The notes: generated by a model not told the origin, from the sequence alone. Shown: positions 25,501 to 33,858, counted from the stretch's first letter. The stretch: DNA of 64,000 nt from Parvibaculum sp. (GCF_030694575.1 NZ_JAUYUS010000016.1:1-64000), one strand, 5' to 3'. Numbers and translations are program-made.

Positions 25501-27031
25501 CGCGATCAAGCTGATCGAGGCGAACAAGCGCACGATCCTCTCCTTTGGCACGGGCGGCGGCAAGACACTGATTTCTCTCGCCGGCTTCACCAACCTTCAT
25601 CAGAAGGGCAAGGCGAGCCGCGGCCTCTTTCTTGTGCCGTCTATCGTGCAGGGGCAGTTCAACGGCGAGGCGCTGCGCTTCCTGAAGCCAGGTACATTCA
25701 AGTGGCATGCGAAGCCGGGTGCGTCGCGCGATGAGCGCATTGCTGCATACAAGGATCCGACCAACCATTTCGCGGTGATGACTCACCAGTCGTTCCGAGA
25801 CGACATGCTCCACCTTGGGGCCGGGCACGCCGGCGTTGCACCGGCGGTCATGTCGGCGACGGTTGACGGCATGACCCGCGCGGAACGCAAGGAATGGATG
25901 CGCGGAGTGATGCGCCGCGAGGGCATAAATTTCGACTATCTGACGGTTGACGAAGGCCACAACACGTTGAACAGGCAGGGAAAAGAGAATTCCTCCCTCG
26001 CGAACGTGGTCGACGCGATGTCAGACAATTCCAATTATTACGTGAGCGCGTCGGCGGATCCGGTGAAGAACGACGTTTCGGAGGCGTTCTCCATGCTCCA
26101 GAAGATGGACCCCGACCGCTATACGGACCAGGACGCGTTCATGCGGCGCTATGGCCCGGACACTCTGGCGGCGAAGGACGGGCTGCGGCGCGAATTGGCG
26201 CGCTTCCAATATCCGTCGAAGATCGACCCGGACATCACCGCGACGAAAACCGAGCGTCGTGTCGAGCTGAATGCCGATCAAAAGCAGAGATTGGCGTCGC
26301 TCGACGAAAATCTCTCCAAGGTACGTCTGGCGCGCATGCGCGGCGACGTCGACATTGAGGCGATGCGCGCGATCTCTCCGCAATCCTTCGCCGGCGTCGA
26401 CGCCGGACAGGTTGAGGCGGTAGCGCGGGAACTTCAGAAGAATGTCGGGATCATGAAGGATACCGCCGTGCGCGGCATTCTGAATGGCGGGGCGAAGGTG
26501 GATGAGGTGGCAAAGGTGGCCGCCGAGCGCCGTGGAAAGCCCGGCGTGGTGTTTGCCCACTCTCTGAAGGCAGTCGAGTCGATTGCGGCCCGGCTGAAAG
26601 AGGATGGATACCGCGTCGTTTCCCTCACGGGCAAGGACTCTGCCAAAGCGAAGGCTGAGAAGCGTCGGATGTTCAATCCAGACGTCGGCGAGGCTGAGGC
26701 CGATATTCTCGTTTCGTCCGACGCCGGGGCGACGGGGATGAACGTGCAACGCGGCCAGTGGCTTGTCCAGGTCGACACGCCGGACACTGCAAAGACGCAT
26801 GCCCAGCGCGCCGGCCGCGTAAACCGCATCGGCCAGAAGAACGATGTCGATCTGATCGACTTGGTCGCCGATCATCCGGACGAGACGCGGGCTCGGGAAA
26901 GGCTGACGACGAAGTATGGCCTTCGCGACGCTCTGACCACGCCGATGGAATCCCTCGATGACACTGGACTTGCCTATTTCCTGCGGAAGCGGGCTGTCTC
27001 GACCGAGCAAGGCTCTGGAGTAAACCAATGA
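22511..27031 (+). CDS. Polyvalent protein with C-terminal DEAD/SNF2-like helicase
   Basis: A 1506-residue protein. It opens with a hydrophobic LLLLKALQPG segment like its upstream neighbour, then has about 950 residues of charged, helical, unassigned sequence. The helicase occupies the C-terminal third: Walker A SFGTGGGKT near 1012, motif II VDEGHN near 1144, motif III-like SASADPVKN near 1178, motif V DAGATGMNVQ near 1404, and motif VI AQRAGRVNRIGQKND near 1428. It probably translocates on DNA. Its location among head genes and great length suggest an injected virion protein rather than a replication helicase. Leaderless start. Confidence 0.85.
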   Translation: MPLKSPILLLLKALQPGERWITVHPNGPDAKGQPVLVAPQKDGSMKVVGGAGGKLNHLRLTGVKPQSEYKDAIAERAKARREVQKHQRARDRELGLKEAKAEAHARISEQKRDSDRLFVEGVAAAMGWAPEDYRFDSSKVEGQPAHVANKLRQAHELEMVKRAAAAVNLNRERILADAGARAEVDLGEIPFDSDDADELSVQDIDPVRSLPSGLGFSADYRERAERAGATEEAVSSEAEAFKKPLSDGQRRAAIANGETAKLVGESLNVLREKDEAAKLAPKIVEARKALELMKLDKRRKMEERQARDARKKINEATTEPKAYVIDVDDAAVDAKVSEEMTNDMRTIATRAFLSEVAKSSPSPTADLRRAIGVGAYNSVNALALAAGGAALVDRSVVDVLGVAGAAEVLSRRLHTDLSPEEAASVADGMEEFHLHHYMQASEEAIARARELGEQAAEIELGEAENGHDLAVLQEINKRRMAAIGESQKVLGQALGEMEANAALVYAMKRVKSDKPFQVSLGGVAVEDAIRQVRAIGLQRGDYMLDTVAGNRVLTVTPEGLDRLAAPVNRGDLEQVRRNLDIISGAHDEEGWIPLGLSDRPDLDMAAKPGVAAQFAEPFTPGDDLHSSIRDYIGGRVADGDSLADVLADLQSADFVQKAGWERADEYRNALDVIAPLQDENGKMRPAESLRPEFEKMADEFVESRYGASRTPLHRQTFEINDTSVDALHRALAEEPAGVAAYKQIGEMTPQDQGALREYFAKHVARETEEAGALRHELDRHVAGEPEREATDMFGDTVPNPEWGEWRRRQDEMATKVNAGSITWSKYVESMRGPENAYAAMQDVVRSSISKHFVEAYNTLKPDAALSLGRTTVRNNLNHLDAVDPKARDARLAKERAMVDSLRERAGGRYAAGSVRDKLDSARTQQAGFEASQMGFFADQSEPEARALAADERYTVGHEAERRIAEMMPQIGHNFRPGQPVKLFRPTMSGGKNWARQRAIKLIEANKRTILSFGTGGGKTLISLAGFTNLHQKGKASRGLFLVPSIVQGQFNGEALRFLKPGTFKWHAKPGASRDERIAAYKDPTNHFAVMTHQSFRDDMLHLGAGHAGVAPAVMSATVDGMTRAERKEWMRGVMRREGINFDYLTVDEGHNTLNRQGKENSSLANVVDAMSDNSNYYVSASADPVKNDVSEAFSMLQKMDPDRYTDQDAFMRRYGPDTLAAKDGLRRELARFQYPSKIDPDITATKTERRVELNADQKQRLASLDENLSKVRLARMRGDVDIEAMRAISPQSFAGVDAGQVEAVARELQKNVGIMKDTAVRGILNGGAKVDEVAKVAAERRGKPGVVFAHSLKAVESIAARLKEDGYRVVSLTGKDSAKAKAEKRRMFNPDVGEAEADILVSSDAGATGMNVQRGQWLVQVDTPDTAKTHAQRAGRVNRIGQKNDVDLIDLVADHPDETRARERLTTKYGLRDALTTPMESLDDTGLAYFLRKRAVSTEQGSGVNQ

Positions 27032-27264
27032 CGCCCGACGATCTCCGTTCTTCTCTCTCTGCGCTTGCCGGTGCTGGCGTAAAGGCGGCCCGCGCCGGCG
27101 AGTCCATCTCCAATGCGGCGGCGGAGCGGCACGGCGCGGTCATGGCGCGCATGTCGGAATTGAGCCCGGACACATTGTCTGATCCGGCTGCGGCGGAGGA
27201 GTATTCGACGCTCGTCCGCGAGCGCGGGCAGCTTGATGTTGTGCTCGGACAGGAACGCTCCTGA
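27028..27264 (+). CDS. Hypothetical 78-aa protein
   Basis: A helical, Ala/Ser/Arg-rich protein that overlaps the stop of the giant helicase gene (ATGA). It has no recognised domain. Translational coupling suggests a partner or chaperone of the helicase. Confidence 0.55.
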   Translation: MTPDDLRSSLSALAGAGVKAARAGESISNAAAERHGAVMARMSELSPDTLSDPAAAEEYSTLVRERGQLDVVLGQERS

Positions 27265-27288
27265 CGTTCCGACTACCTCTCCAAGAAG

Positions 27289-27309
27289 TCGTGACAATAG
27301 CCTTAGGGC
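27289..27309 (+). promoter_or_regulatory. Late promoter, leaderless type (capsid unit)
   Basis: TCGTGAC-AATAGCCT-TAGGGC, then ATG at the inferred +1. It drives the protease-scaffold-capsid genes. Confidence 0.75.
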
Positions 27310-28194
27310 ATGAACGACGCCGAACTCATCAGCGCTTGCCCCGACTACATCAGCGTCGCGGGCATCTTCAAGGCCACCCCGGTAACCGAGGGTGACACGC
27401 GCTATGTCTACATGGAGGCAAGCTCCGAGGGCCGCGACCAGCAGGGCGAGGTTATCGTCGCCAAGGCGCTCTCTGAGTCGAGCGACTTCTTCCTTCGCTA
27501 CGGCAACGTCGACATCGACCATTACACCAAGATCGGCCCGCGCCTCGGAATTCAGGATTCCTCAAGCTACGAAATTGGCCTTCCGAAGGAAGTGCGCCGC
27601 GATGGTTCCCAGACCTTTGTGAAGGCTGAAATCTATCAGGGCAATGGCCCTGCGGCGATGAAGGCCAACCAGTTCTGGTCAAGCCTTGTCGATCTCAAGC
27701 CGGCTGCCCGCTGGTATCCCAGCGTTGGCGGATCGGCGCTTGAAAAAGCGATTGAGGTCGATGCTGACGGAATCCGCAAGGCGGTCATCAAAAAGCTTCG
27801 CTGGTTCAACATTGGCATGAGCAAGACGCCGGTTAACCAGCATGTCGGCACGTGTGCTGCGGTTCCGATCGGTGCCTTTAACAAATGTCTGCTTAACGGC
27901 GGCCTCGACGTCGCCAAGGCGCTGGAGGCCGGCTACGGCACCGACTCGGCTGCGCTGACTGGCGGTGGCGCGCTTCGAAAGCAGTCGCTGGAGGGCAAGC
28001 CGTCCAACTATTTCGATTTCAGAAACAAGATCGCCGCCGCGATGCGCTCTGGCGCCGCCGGCAAGAACCCAGGTTCCGATGACCTGGTCAGGTACGCCTC
28101 GGAGACCTACGGCATGTCGCCTGATGAGTCTTCCGAACACGTAGAGCGCTTCATGCGCGATTTACAAACCGGACTGAAGAGGAAAGCGTCATGA
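27310..28194 (+). CDS. Putative prohead maturation protease
   Basis: A 294-residue protein directly before scaffold and capsid genes. A His in GNVDIDHYTK near residue 73 and a Ser in WYPSVGG near 140 are spaced as expected for the His/Ser pair of herpes-type (S78/U9-like) prohead proteases. XkdF-like relatives have a similar start. It would cleave scaffold and capsid precursor during maturation. Residues about 202-228 (KALEAGYGTD...LTGGGALRKQSLE) copy the N terminus of the major capsid protein, a striking internal similarity. Leaderless start. The ATGA overlap couples it to the scaffold gene. Confidence 0.7.
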   Translation: MNDAELISACPDYISVAGIFKATPVTEGDTRYVYMEASSEGRDQQGEVIVAKALSESSDFFLRYGNVDIDHYTKIGPRLGIQDSSSYEIGLPKEVRRDGSQTFVKAEIYQGNGPAAMKANQFWSSLVDLKPAARWYPSVGGSALEKAIEVDADGIRKAVIKKLRWFNIGMSKTPVNQHVGTCAAVPIGAFNKCLLNGGLDVAKALEAGYGTDSAALTGGGALRKQSLEGKPSNYFDFRNKIAAAMRSGAAGKNPGSDDLVRYASETYGMSPDESSEHVERFMRDLQTGLKRKAS

Positions 28195-28802
28195 GCGGCG
28201 AAACCCCGAACGAATTCGACAAGCTTCTTGCTGAAATCGGCGATGTGCAGAAAGCACTTCCGACCGATGACGACACGAAGGCCGACGACAAGAAGATCGA
28301 AGAGGCGGCCATCGATGGCGGCGAGAAGAAAGACGGTGCGGACGCTGCGGCGGTCGAAGTCGAGAAGAAGGGCGACGAAGTGTCGAAGTCCTTCGAGGTG
28401 ACGCTGGATGACGGGACGAAGGTTCCGGCGATCGACGCCACTGCCATTCTCAAGGCGCTCAATGATCGCGTCGAAAAGAACGAGTCCGTCGTTCTGACGG
28501 CGCTGACGCAGACGCTCGACATCGTCAAGTCGCTTTCGGCCCAGGTCGCGAAGCTTTCCGACGCAGGCAAGGGCCGCAAGGCCGTCCTGACGGTTCACGA
28601 GAAGACGGCGGCTGGCTCGGAAATCAACAAGAGCGCTGTCGAGCAGCCCACCACGATGAGCGCCGACGAATTCATGGGCAAGGCGCTTCTGGCTCAGTCC
28701 GAAGGAAAGGTTACCGGCCACGAAATCGCCGTTGCCGAATCCCTTCTGAACCGCGGCCAGCCGCTCCCCGAAGCGACGATCAAGAAGGTTCTCGGCCTCT
28801 AA
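28191..28802 (+). CDS. Putative capsid scaffold protein
   Basis: A 203-residue, very acidic and Lys-rich protein. Residues 30-65 are disordered (DDDTKADDKKIEE...), followed by helices with coiled-coil potential (ILKALNDRVEKNES...LDIVKSLSAQVAKLSD). Size, composition and position between protease and major capsid protein fit an internal scaffold removed by the protease. No sequence signature proves it. Confidence 0.65.
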   Translation: MSGETPNEFDKLLAEIGDVQKALPTDDDTKADDKKIEEAAIDGGEKKDGADAAAVEVEKKGDEVSKSFEVTLDDGTKVPAIDATAILKALNDRVEKNESVVLTALTQTLDIVKSLSAQVAKLSDAGKGRKAVLTVHEKTAAGSEINKSAVEQPTTMSADEFMGKALLAQSEGKVTGHEIAVAESLLNRGQPLPEATIKKVLGL

Positions 28803-28879
28803 CAAGGCCGGTCACGAAACGTAGTCACCACGGTCCCGAGCGAGAAGCCGGTCACTGTAACTGAGAAGGGCAATTTGCC

Positions 28880-30361
28880 ATGGAAATCAAACTTCCCGAA
28901 CTTGCGGCCGGCCGTTCTTCGACGGGCGAAATGGGCATGGAGGCGGTCCAGGAGCTTCAGAAGGCTCTGACCGCCGGGTACGGCACCGACGTTGCCTCCC
29001 TGACGGGCGGCGGTGCGCTGCGTATCCAGTCGCTGGAGCGCACTCTGCTCTCCACGATTCAGGAGAACAAGCACTTCAAGCTGTTCAACCAGTTTGCCAA
29101 GACGAGTGCGACGGCGACGGTCGATGAATGGACCGAGCAGAGCGGCGTCGGCGGCTTCATGGGCGGCTCGACGAACTCGGAAACCGGCGTCATCAACGAT
29201 GCCACGGGCAGCTACGCCCGTCGCACCGGCCAGGTCAAATACCTCATGACCCGTCGTGAGGTGTCTTTCGTCACGACCCTGCAGAACTCGCAGGTTGAGG
29301 CGGAAGCGACCGAGCAGCAGAATGGCGCTCTCCAGCTCCTCACGGACGCCGAATTCCTTTCGTTCGAGGGCGACTCCGCTGTCGTTCCGACCGAATTCGA
29401 CGGCATCTATGCACAGCTTGCGGCCGGTATCGCCGCAGGCCAGGTCGATCAGGACAACATCCTCGATGCTCGCGGGCAGTCCCTGAACTCGATCGGTCTG
29501 ATCAACAAGGCTGCCGCCGGCATCAGCCGCTACGGCAACTTCGGTACGCCGACGCATATGTTCCACTCGCAGCTCGTGCAGGCCGACTTCGACACCGGTC
29601 TCGATCCCGCCTTCCGCGTGTCGCTGTCCAAGACGGGGCAGGACATCATGGTTGGCGCTCCGGTGGTCGGCGTCCGCACGTCCCACGGCAACATCGCGAC
29701 CGAACCGGATGTCTTCATCCGCGAGGATCTGATGCTGCAGCCGTTCGAAGTGCGTTACCCGGCGATCGCCGCTGCCAATGCGTTCGTCCCCGCGTCCGTC
29801 ACTCCCGGCTCGCCGGCGACTGACCTCGTGAACTCTCAGTTCTCGACCGCTCAGGCCGGCAACTATTACTACCTCGTGTCCGGTGTGAACGCGAAGGGCG
29901 AGTCGATGGGTGTCGTGTCGGCCCAGGTCGCGATCGGGCCGAACCAGAAGGTCGCTCTCACGATTGCCCGCTCGGTTGCTGCAACCGAAACCGGCTACGT
30001 GATCTACCGTTCGCGTCAGAACGGCCTCGGCGTCGTCGCCGGCAGTGTGGTCGGAGAAGGTTCCGACTTCCGGCAGGTCGCGCGCATCCCGATTGCGGGT
30101 GCCACCACGGTCTGGACGGACACGAATGCCGACATCCCCGGCACGACGAAGTCGTACATCCTCAACATGACGCCTTCGGCGATGGCGATCACGTGGCGGC
30201 AGCTTCTCCCGATGCTGAAGTTCCCGCTCTATCCGACGCAGTCGGCGGTGATCCCGTGGGCCCAGCTCCTGTTCGGTTACCTCCGGATTGGCAAGCGGAA
30301 GCACCACGTCGTCATCAAGAACATTCTGCCGAACGGCAACGTCTGGCGGCCGTTCGTCTAA
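28880..30361 (+). CDS. Major capsid protein
   Basis: A 493-residue protein in the canonical position after protease and scaffold. The N terminus has the LQKALTAGYGTD...LTGGGALRIQSLE stretch shared with the protease gene. The body contains an AATEQQ-like acidic helix and long beta segments consistent with an HK97 fold. Residues about 300-395 (AANAFVPASVTPG...NYYYLVSGVNAKGESMG...TGYVIYRSR) look like an inserted Ig/fibronectin-III-type domain that would project from the capsid surface. The C terminus returns to shell-like sequence and ends NGNVWRPFV. It assembles the head lattice. Confidence 0.85.
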   Translation: MEIKLPELAAGRSSTGEMGMEAVQELQKALTAGYGTDVASLTGGGALRIQSLERTLLSTIQENKHFKLFNQFAKTSATATVDEWTEQSGVGGFMGGSTNSETGVINDATGSYARRTGQVKYLMTRREVSFVTTLQNSQVEAEATEQQNGALQLLTDAEFLSFEGDSAVVPTEFDGIYAQLAAGIAAGQVDQDNILDARGQSLNSIGLINKAAAGISRYGNFGTPTHMFHSQLVQADFDTGLDPAFRVSLSKTGQDIMVGAPVVGVRTSHGNIATEPDVFIREDLMLQPFEVRYPAIAAANAFVPASVTPGSPATDLVNSQFSTAQAGNYYYLVSGVNAKGESMGVVSAQVAIGPNQKVALTIARSVAATETGYVIYRSRQNGLGVVAGSVVGEGSDFRQVARIPIAGATTVWTDTNADIPGTTKSYILNMTPSAMAITWRQLLPMLKFPLYPTQSAVIPWAQLLFGYLRIGKRKHHVVIKNILPNGNVWRPFV

Positions 30362-30388
30362 CTCCATCCATCGGACGATGCAGGAATA

Positions 30389-30410
30389 GCCGGGGTCTTT
30401 TGACCCCGGC
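30389..30410 (+). terminator. Strong hairpin after capsid gene
   Basis: GCCGGGGTC-TTTT-GACCCCGGC, nine perfect pairs, 28 bases after the capsid stop. There is no long U run, so it may be a partial terminator or an mRNA 3'-end stabiliser that favours high capsid expression. Confidence 0.55.
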
Positions 30411-30438
30411 GATTTCCCAAGAAAGAAGGAATACTGAC

Positions 30439-30942
30439 GTGAAACTTTTCAATGTGCTCTGCAGGCTCCCGAACGCCTCGACGCTGATCAACGGTGTCGC
30501 ATTCGAGAAGCTTGAAAGCGAAAACGGCTCCATCATCACCGCAGAACCGGTCGATGAAGCTGTGGCTGCGATGTTCGGGACCATCCCCGGATACGAGATT
30601 TCCGAAGTTCTGCCCACGTCGCCTGCGCCTGCTCCCAGCAAGATGAAGGCGGAAGGTCACAAGCCGAGCGAGGCTCCGATTCCGGATGAGGCGCCGACTG
30701 CGGTCGCGCCCACGTCGACCGACGCTCCTGTGGAGACTGCCTCCGCTGAATCCGCGCCCGTCGCGCCCACTGAAGCATCTGAGTCGGCTGCAGCCGCCAC
30801 CGCCACCGCCACCGAATCCGAGCCTGCGGCGCCGGTTGCTCCTGCTGGAACCGAAGAGAAGTCCGCGGATGCGAAGCCGCGCAACAAGCCCGGCCCGAAG
30901 CCAAAACCCAAAACAACGGAACCGCAGGCACCTGCGTTCTAG
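30439..30942 (+). CDS. Hypothetical protein with Ala/Pro/Thr-rich tail
   Basis: A 167-residue protein. The first 55 residues form a compact domain (VKLFNVLCRLPNASTLINGVAFEK...). The rest is a low-complexity Ala/Pro/Thr/Glu-rich tail ending in KPRNKPGPKPKPK, reminiscent of nucleoid- or DNA-binding basic tails. The GTG at 30439 is chosen because AAGGA lies nine bases upstream. The frame is open further back only as a shadow of the capsid gene. It may be a minor capsid or head-vertex protein. Confidence 0.65.
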   Translation: MKLFNVLCRLPNASTLINGVAFEKLESENGSIITAEPVDEAVAAMFGTIPGYEISEVLPTSPAPAPSKMKAEGHKPSEAPIPDEAPTAVAPTSTDAPVETASAESAPVAPTEASESAAAATATATESEPAAPVAPAGTEEKSADAKPRNKPGPKPKPKTTEPQAPAF

Positions 30943-30981
30943 CGTCCGCCTCCGTTTCTGCAACATCGAAGGAACCATGCC

Positions 30982-31584
30982 ATGTCCGCCGGAAACTCCG
31001 TCGCCCAACTTCAGGACCATCTCAACCGCTCCATGCCGGCATCGTTCCGCGTCAAGCTCGGCGATCTGCTCGTATTGCTGATCGCTTTCGCAAACGCGAT
31101 TCTGGCCGACGTGACAGCGCTTCGCACGCGGGTCAACACCTCCATGCTCACCAAGGCCGGCCTCGCGATCAAAACGGGCGGCTCCCCCACGGTTCGGTAT
31201 GCCAACCCGATCGCGGCGCTCTGCAACGGTGTTCCGGTACGAAAGGCGGCGGGCGATATGGCTGCCTTGGTTGGTACGCTCGCGACGGCAAAAAGCGCCG
31301 CTTGGGCGTTCTATATCGATGCGGCCGGCACCCTCACCACGAGCGCGAAAACCGCCGATGCGGATACCCATGACGCGGCCTTGGCGCTTCTTGTCGCGCC
31401 GCCGGACAATAAAGCGATGGTCGGTTTTGTCGTCGTCGACAATGCTACCGGCTCCGGCTTCGTCGGCGGCACCACGGCGCTCGACACTGGCTCCCTGACG
31501 GTCACCTATTACGACACGATGGGTGTTGCGCCGTTCGCGGCCGCCCTCACTGCGGACGCTCTCGGCGATCTCGCTTCACGTTAA
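30982..31584 (+). CDS. Putative structural protein (head decoration/fibre-like)
   Basis: A 200-residue, Ala-rich, mostly beta protein (GTLTTSAKTADADTHDAALALL, VGFVVVDNATGSGFVGGTTALD). It lies between capsid and neck genes. Composition resembles head fibres or decoration proteins. No specific family was recognised. Confidence 0.55.
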   Translation: MSAGNSVAQLQDHLNRSMPASFRVKLGDLLVLLIAFANAILADVTALRTRVNTSMLTKAGLAIKTGGSPTVRYANPIAALCNGVPVRKAAGDMAALVGTLATAKSAAWAFYIDAAGTLTTSAKTADADTHDAALALLVAPPDNKAMVGFVVVDNATGSGFVGGTTALDTGSLTVTYYDTMGVAPFAAALTADALGDLASR

Positions 31585-31635
31585 TGGATATGGCGGCGGC
31601 TTCGGCCGCTGCCATTCACATCTGGAGGTTCCGCG

Positions 31636-32424
31636 GTGAGTCTGTTCACGAACGCCGACGTCGCAGCCTTCCGGGCGGATCGTCTCGCCTCGATCATCTC
31701 GACATACTTTCCCAGCGTCACGTGGAGCGATGCGTATCTCCTGCAGCAAATTCAGGCTGCCGAGAAGGACGTTTCGCGCAAGCTAAAAGTGAAACTTGAG
31801 CCGACTGCGGTCTTTCCATATCCGCCGTCGGATGAGGAAATCGCGGCCCTCGACGGTAAGCCTTATCTCGATGAGCCGGGATATGACTATGATCCTGAAT
31901 TCTTCCGCGCGGAGCGCTGGGGGTACATCGTAACGCGTCACAAGCCGATCATCTCTGTTGAGGAGGTCAGGCTTGCATATCCTTCGCCATCCCAGACAGT
32001 TTACCGGATACCTGACGATTGGCTGCGGCTCGACCGCAAGTACGGACAAATCCGGATGGTGCCGGCATCAAGCGCGTTCGTCGCGCCGCTCGGTGCATTC
32101 ATCATGCAGGCGCTTGGCGGTGGGCACACGATTCCATCCATGATCCAGGTCAAATATACGGTCGGCCTGGAGAATGCGGTTACTGAATGGCCCGACCTGA
32201 TCGACGTCATCATGAAGTCGGCCGTACTCCGCCTGATCAAGGGTGGGTTCTTTCCGGGGTCGGAATCAATTTCCGCCGATGGGCTGACGCAGTCGAGAAC
32301 GGTGAAGATTGAGGATTTCGAGAAGCCGATCGAGGAAGCGCTGTTCGGCCCGAAGGGAAGCAACGGCGGTCTTTGGACGGCGATTCATGGCATCCCAATG
32401 GGCATCGTTGGCGTGGTGGTGTGA
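31636..32424 (+). CDS. Head-tail connector (adaptor) protein
   Basis: A 262-residue protein in the head-completion position. It has an N-terminal helical bundle (MSLFTNADVAAFRADRLASIIS), a beta-rich middle (VYRIPDDWLRLDRKYGQIRMVP) and a helical segment WPDLIDVIMKSAVLRLI typical of gp6/gp15-like connector subunits. It would form the ring below the portal. The GTG start has TGGAGG nearby. Confidence 0.65.
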   Translation: MSLFTNADVAAFRADRLASIISTYFPSVTWSDAYLLQQIQAAEKDVSRKLKVKLEPTAVFPYPPSDEEIAALDGKPYLDEPGYDYDPEFFRAERWGYIVTRHKPIISVEEVRLAYPSPSQTVYRIPDDWLRLDRKYGQIRMVPASSAFVAPLGAFIMQALGGGHTIPSMIQVKYTVGLENAVTEWPDLIDVIMKSAVLRLIKGGFFPGSESISADGLTQSRTVKIEDFEKPIEEALFGPKGSNGGLWTAIHGIPMGIVGVVV

Positions 32425-32425
32425 C

Positions 32426-33052
32426 GTGCAGCTCTCTCCTGGCGCATTCAATGCTTTCCTCGGCGGTGTCGGACAGGACTTCCAGTGGCGGCGTGCGGCC
32501 GCGTGTCCCTGCATAAGTCCAGCCTCCGGCGCCGCAACCCCGAACTGTCCGTTCTGCTCGGGCAAGGGCGTGACATGGGCGGCCGAAGTGCCCGGCAAGG
32601 CCGCCATGCAGCAACAGTCTCCGCGCAAGCAATTTGCGATGTTCGGGGTTTTTGAGCCCGGCGACGCAACGCTGACTATCCCATCAAATTCGGTTCTCTA
32701 CGGCGCCGGCCAGTTCGATCGCTTCAGGGCCCTGAACTCCACGAATCCGTTCTCGTCTTCCATGATCCGTGGCGATAACGACAAGCTTCTGGGGTCGATC
32801 CAAAGCATCTCGCGGGTGTTCTGGATCGCCGGCAGTGCCATCGTTGAGGGCGGTATTCCAACCGTCGGCGCCGACGGCGCGCTCACGTGGACAACGGGCG
32901 AGCCGCCGGCGGGGGCCGCGTATTCCATCTCCGGCATCAAGTACGATGAATTCTTCGTCTACTTGTCGTTGCCGAGCGATCGCAACGCGCACGCCGGCGC
33001 GGCGCTTCCGAGAAAATTACTGGCAAGAAAATTCGATTTGTTCGGCCGTTAG
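32426..33052 (+). CDS. Neck protein with zinc-ribbon-like motif
   Basis: A 208-residue protein starting at GTG two bases after the preceding stop. Residues 25-47 contain CPC and CPFCSGKG, a probable zinc ribbon, followed by beta-rich sequence. Its position next to the connector and before the tail genes suggests a head-completion role. Its 3' end overlaps the convergent minus-strand gene by four bases. Confidence 0.6.
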   Translation: MQLSPGAFNAFLGGVGQDFQWRRAAACPCISPASGAATPNCPFCSGKGVTWAAEVPGKAAMQQQSPRKQFAMFGVFEPGDATLTIPSNSVLYGAGQFDRFRALNSTNPFSSSMIRGDNDKLLGSIQSISRVFWIAGSAIVEGGIPTVGADGALTWTTGEPPAGAAYSISGIKYDEFFVYLSLPSDRNAHAGAALPRKLLARKFDLFGR

Positions 33053-33858
33053 GAGCCTGACAAATCCTGCTGAACGGCCGCGCCGAATATCTTCTCGGCG
33101 TCGACCTTGAGAACGTCCACGACTCCCTTGACGAGGTTGAGCCCTGGCTTCGCTGCAACGATCCATCCGGGTTGCCCCTCGGCCATGACGCGGAACGTCA
33201 TGTAGGTTGACGACTTCGCGCCTTTCGTGCCGGTGTCGAAGCGCACCATGCCGGCGAAGGGGTCTGATTTATGGCTGGCCTTCATCTTTGGCGCGAGGCC
33301 GGCGGGCAAGCGCCCTCCCCACTGATACTTTCTCGCCCGAACGAGATATTGCTGTTTGGTCCTGATGTCTAAAGCGCCAGTTCCGGACACGCGCCGGCCG
33401 TGGCCTGTGATCTTGCTCGGCGAAAGGGTGCGGGCTTCCGCGTGAACGCCGGCCGGCATGGCGGAGGCATGGGCGGAGTGACCTGGCGTGTTGTGCCTGA
33501 TGGGGATGATGAGGTATCGGCGGCCGGCCTTTGACGTCCTGACCTTCATGCTCGTGTCGAGCATCCGCTTCAGGTCGCGCGGCGGCCGCCCGTGCTCGAT
33601 GTCCTCGACGTATTTATAGTCGGAAGAGATAATGCCTGCGAACTGTCCGTCGAAACTGTAGGAGATGGTGGCGGCATATGCGCGCCGCTCCCCCTCCCAA
33701 AGAGGCGCCCGCAATACTGCCTCGCGCCAGCGCTCCGCGCCGGCCATTGTCACCCTCTCGACGGCGGCGGACAGATTGTCGAATACGCCGGCTCGCGCTA
33801 CGGCTGAAATCTTCAGGACGTCGGAAAGGTCGATGGATATGTCGAAGGACGAGGCCAT
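33049..33858 (-). CDS. HK97 gp10-like neck/tail-joining protein
   Basis: A 269-residue protein resembling HK97 gp10-type head-tail proteins: an N-terminal helix (VERVTMAGAERWREAVLRAP) followed by ISYSFDGQFAGIISSDYKYVEDIEHGRPPRDLK, and a basic C-terminal half. This is a structural function normally encoded in line with the plus-strand neck genes, yet it is the last gene of a minus-strand operon. It lies 15 bases after the Ntn-hydrolase gene and has no strong ribosome site. Confidence 0.65.
   Translation of the reverse strand: MASSFDISIDLSDVLKISAVARAGVFDNLSAAVERVTMAGAERWREAVLRAPLWEGERRAYAATISYSFDGQFAGIISSDYKYVEDIEHGRPPRDLKRMLDTSMKVRTSKAGRRYLIIPIRHNTPGHSAHASAMPAGVHAEARTLSPSKITGHGRRVSGTGALDIRTKQQYLVRARKYQWGGRLPAGLAPKMKASHKSDPFAGMVRFDTGTKGAKSSTYMTFRVMAEGQPGWIVAAKPGLNLVKGVVDVLKVDAEKIFGAAVQQDLSGS

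Noticed and set aside
19559..25960. Several 450-600 codon minus-strand frames opposite the two giant genes
   Set aside because: They are third-position shadows of GC-rich genes with clear helicase motifs on the plus strand.
28803..28879. Promoter before the capsid gene
   Set aside because: Only a reversed GTCACGA is present. On the minus strand the downstream T is missing and there is no minus-strand gene to serve.
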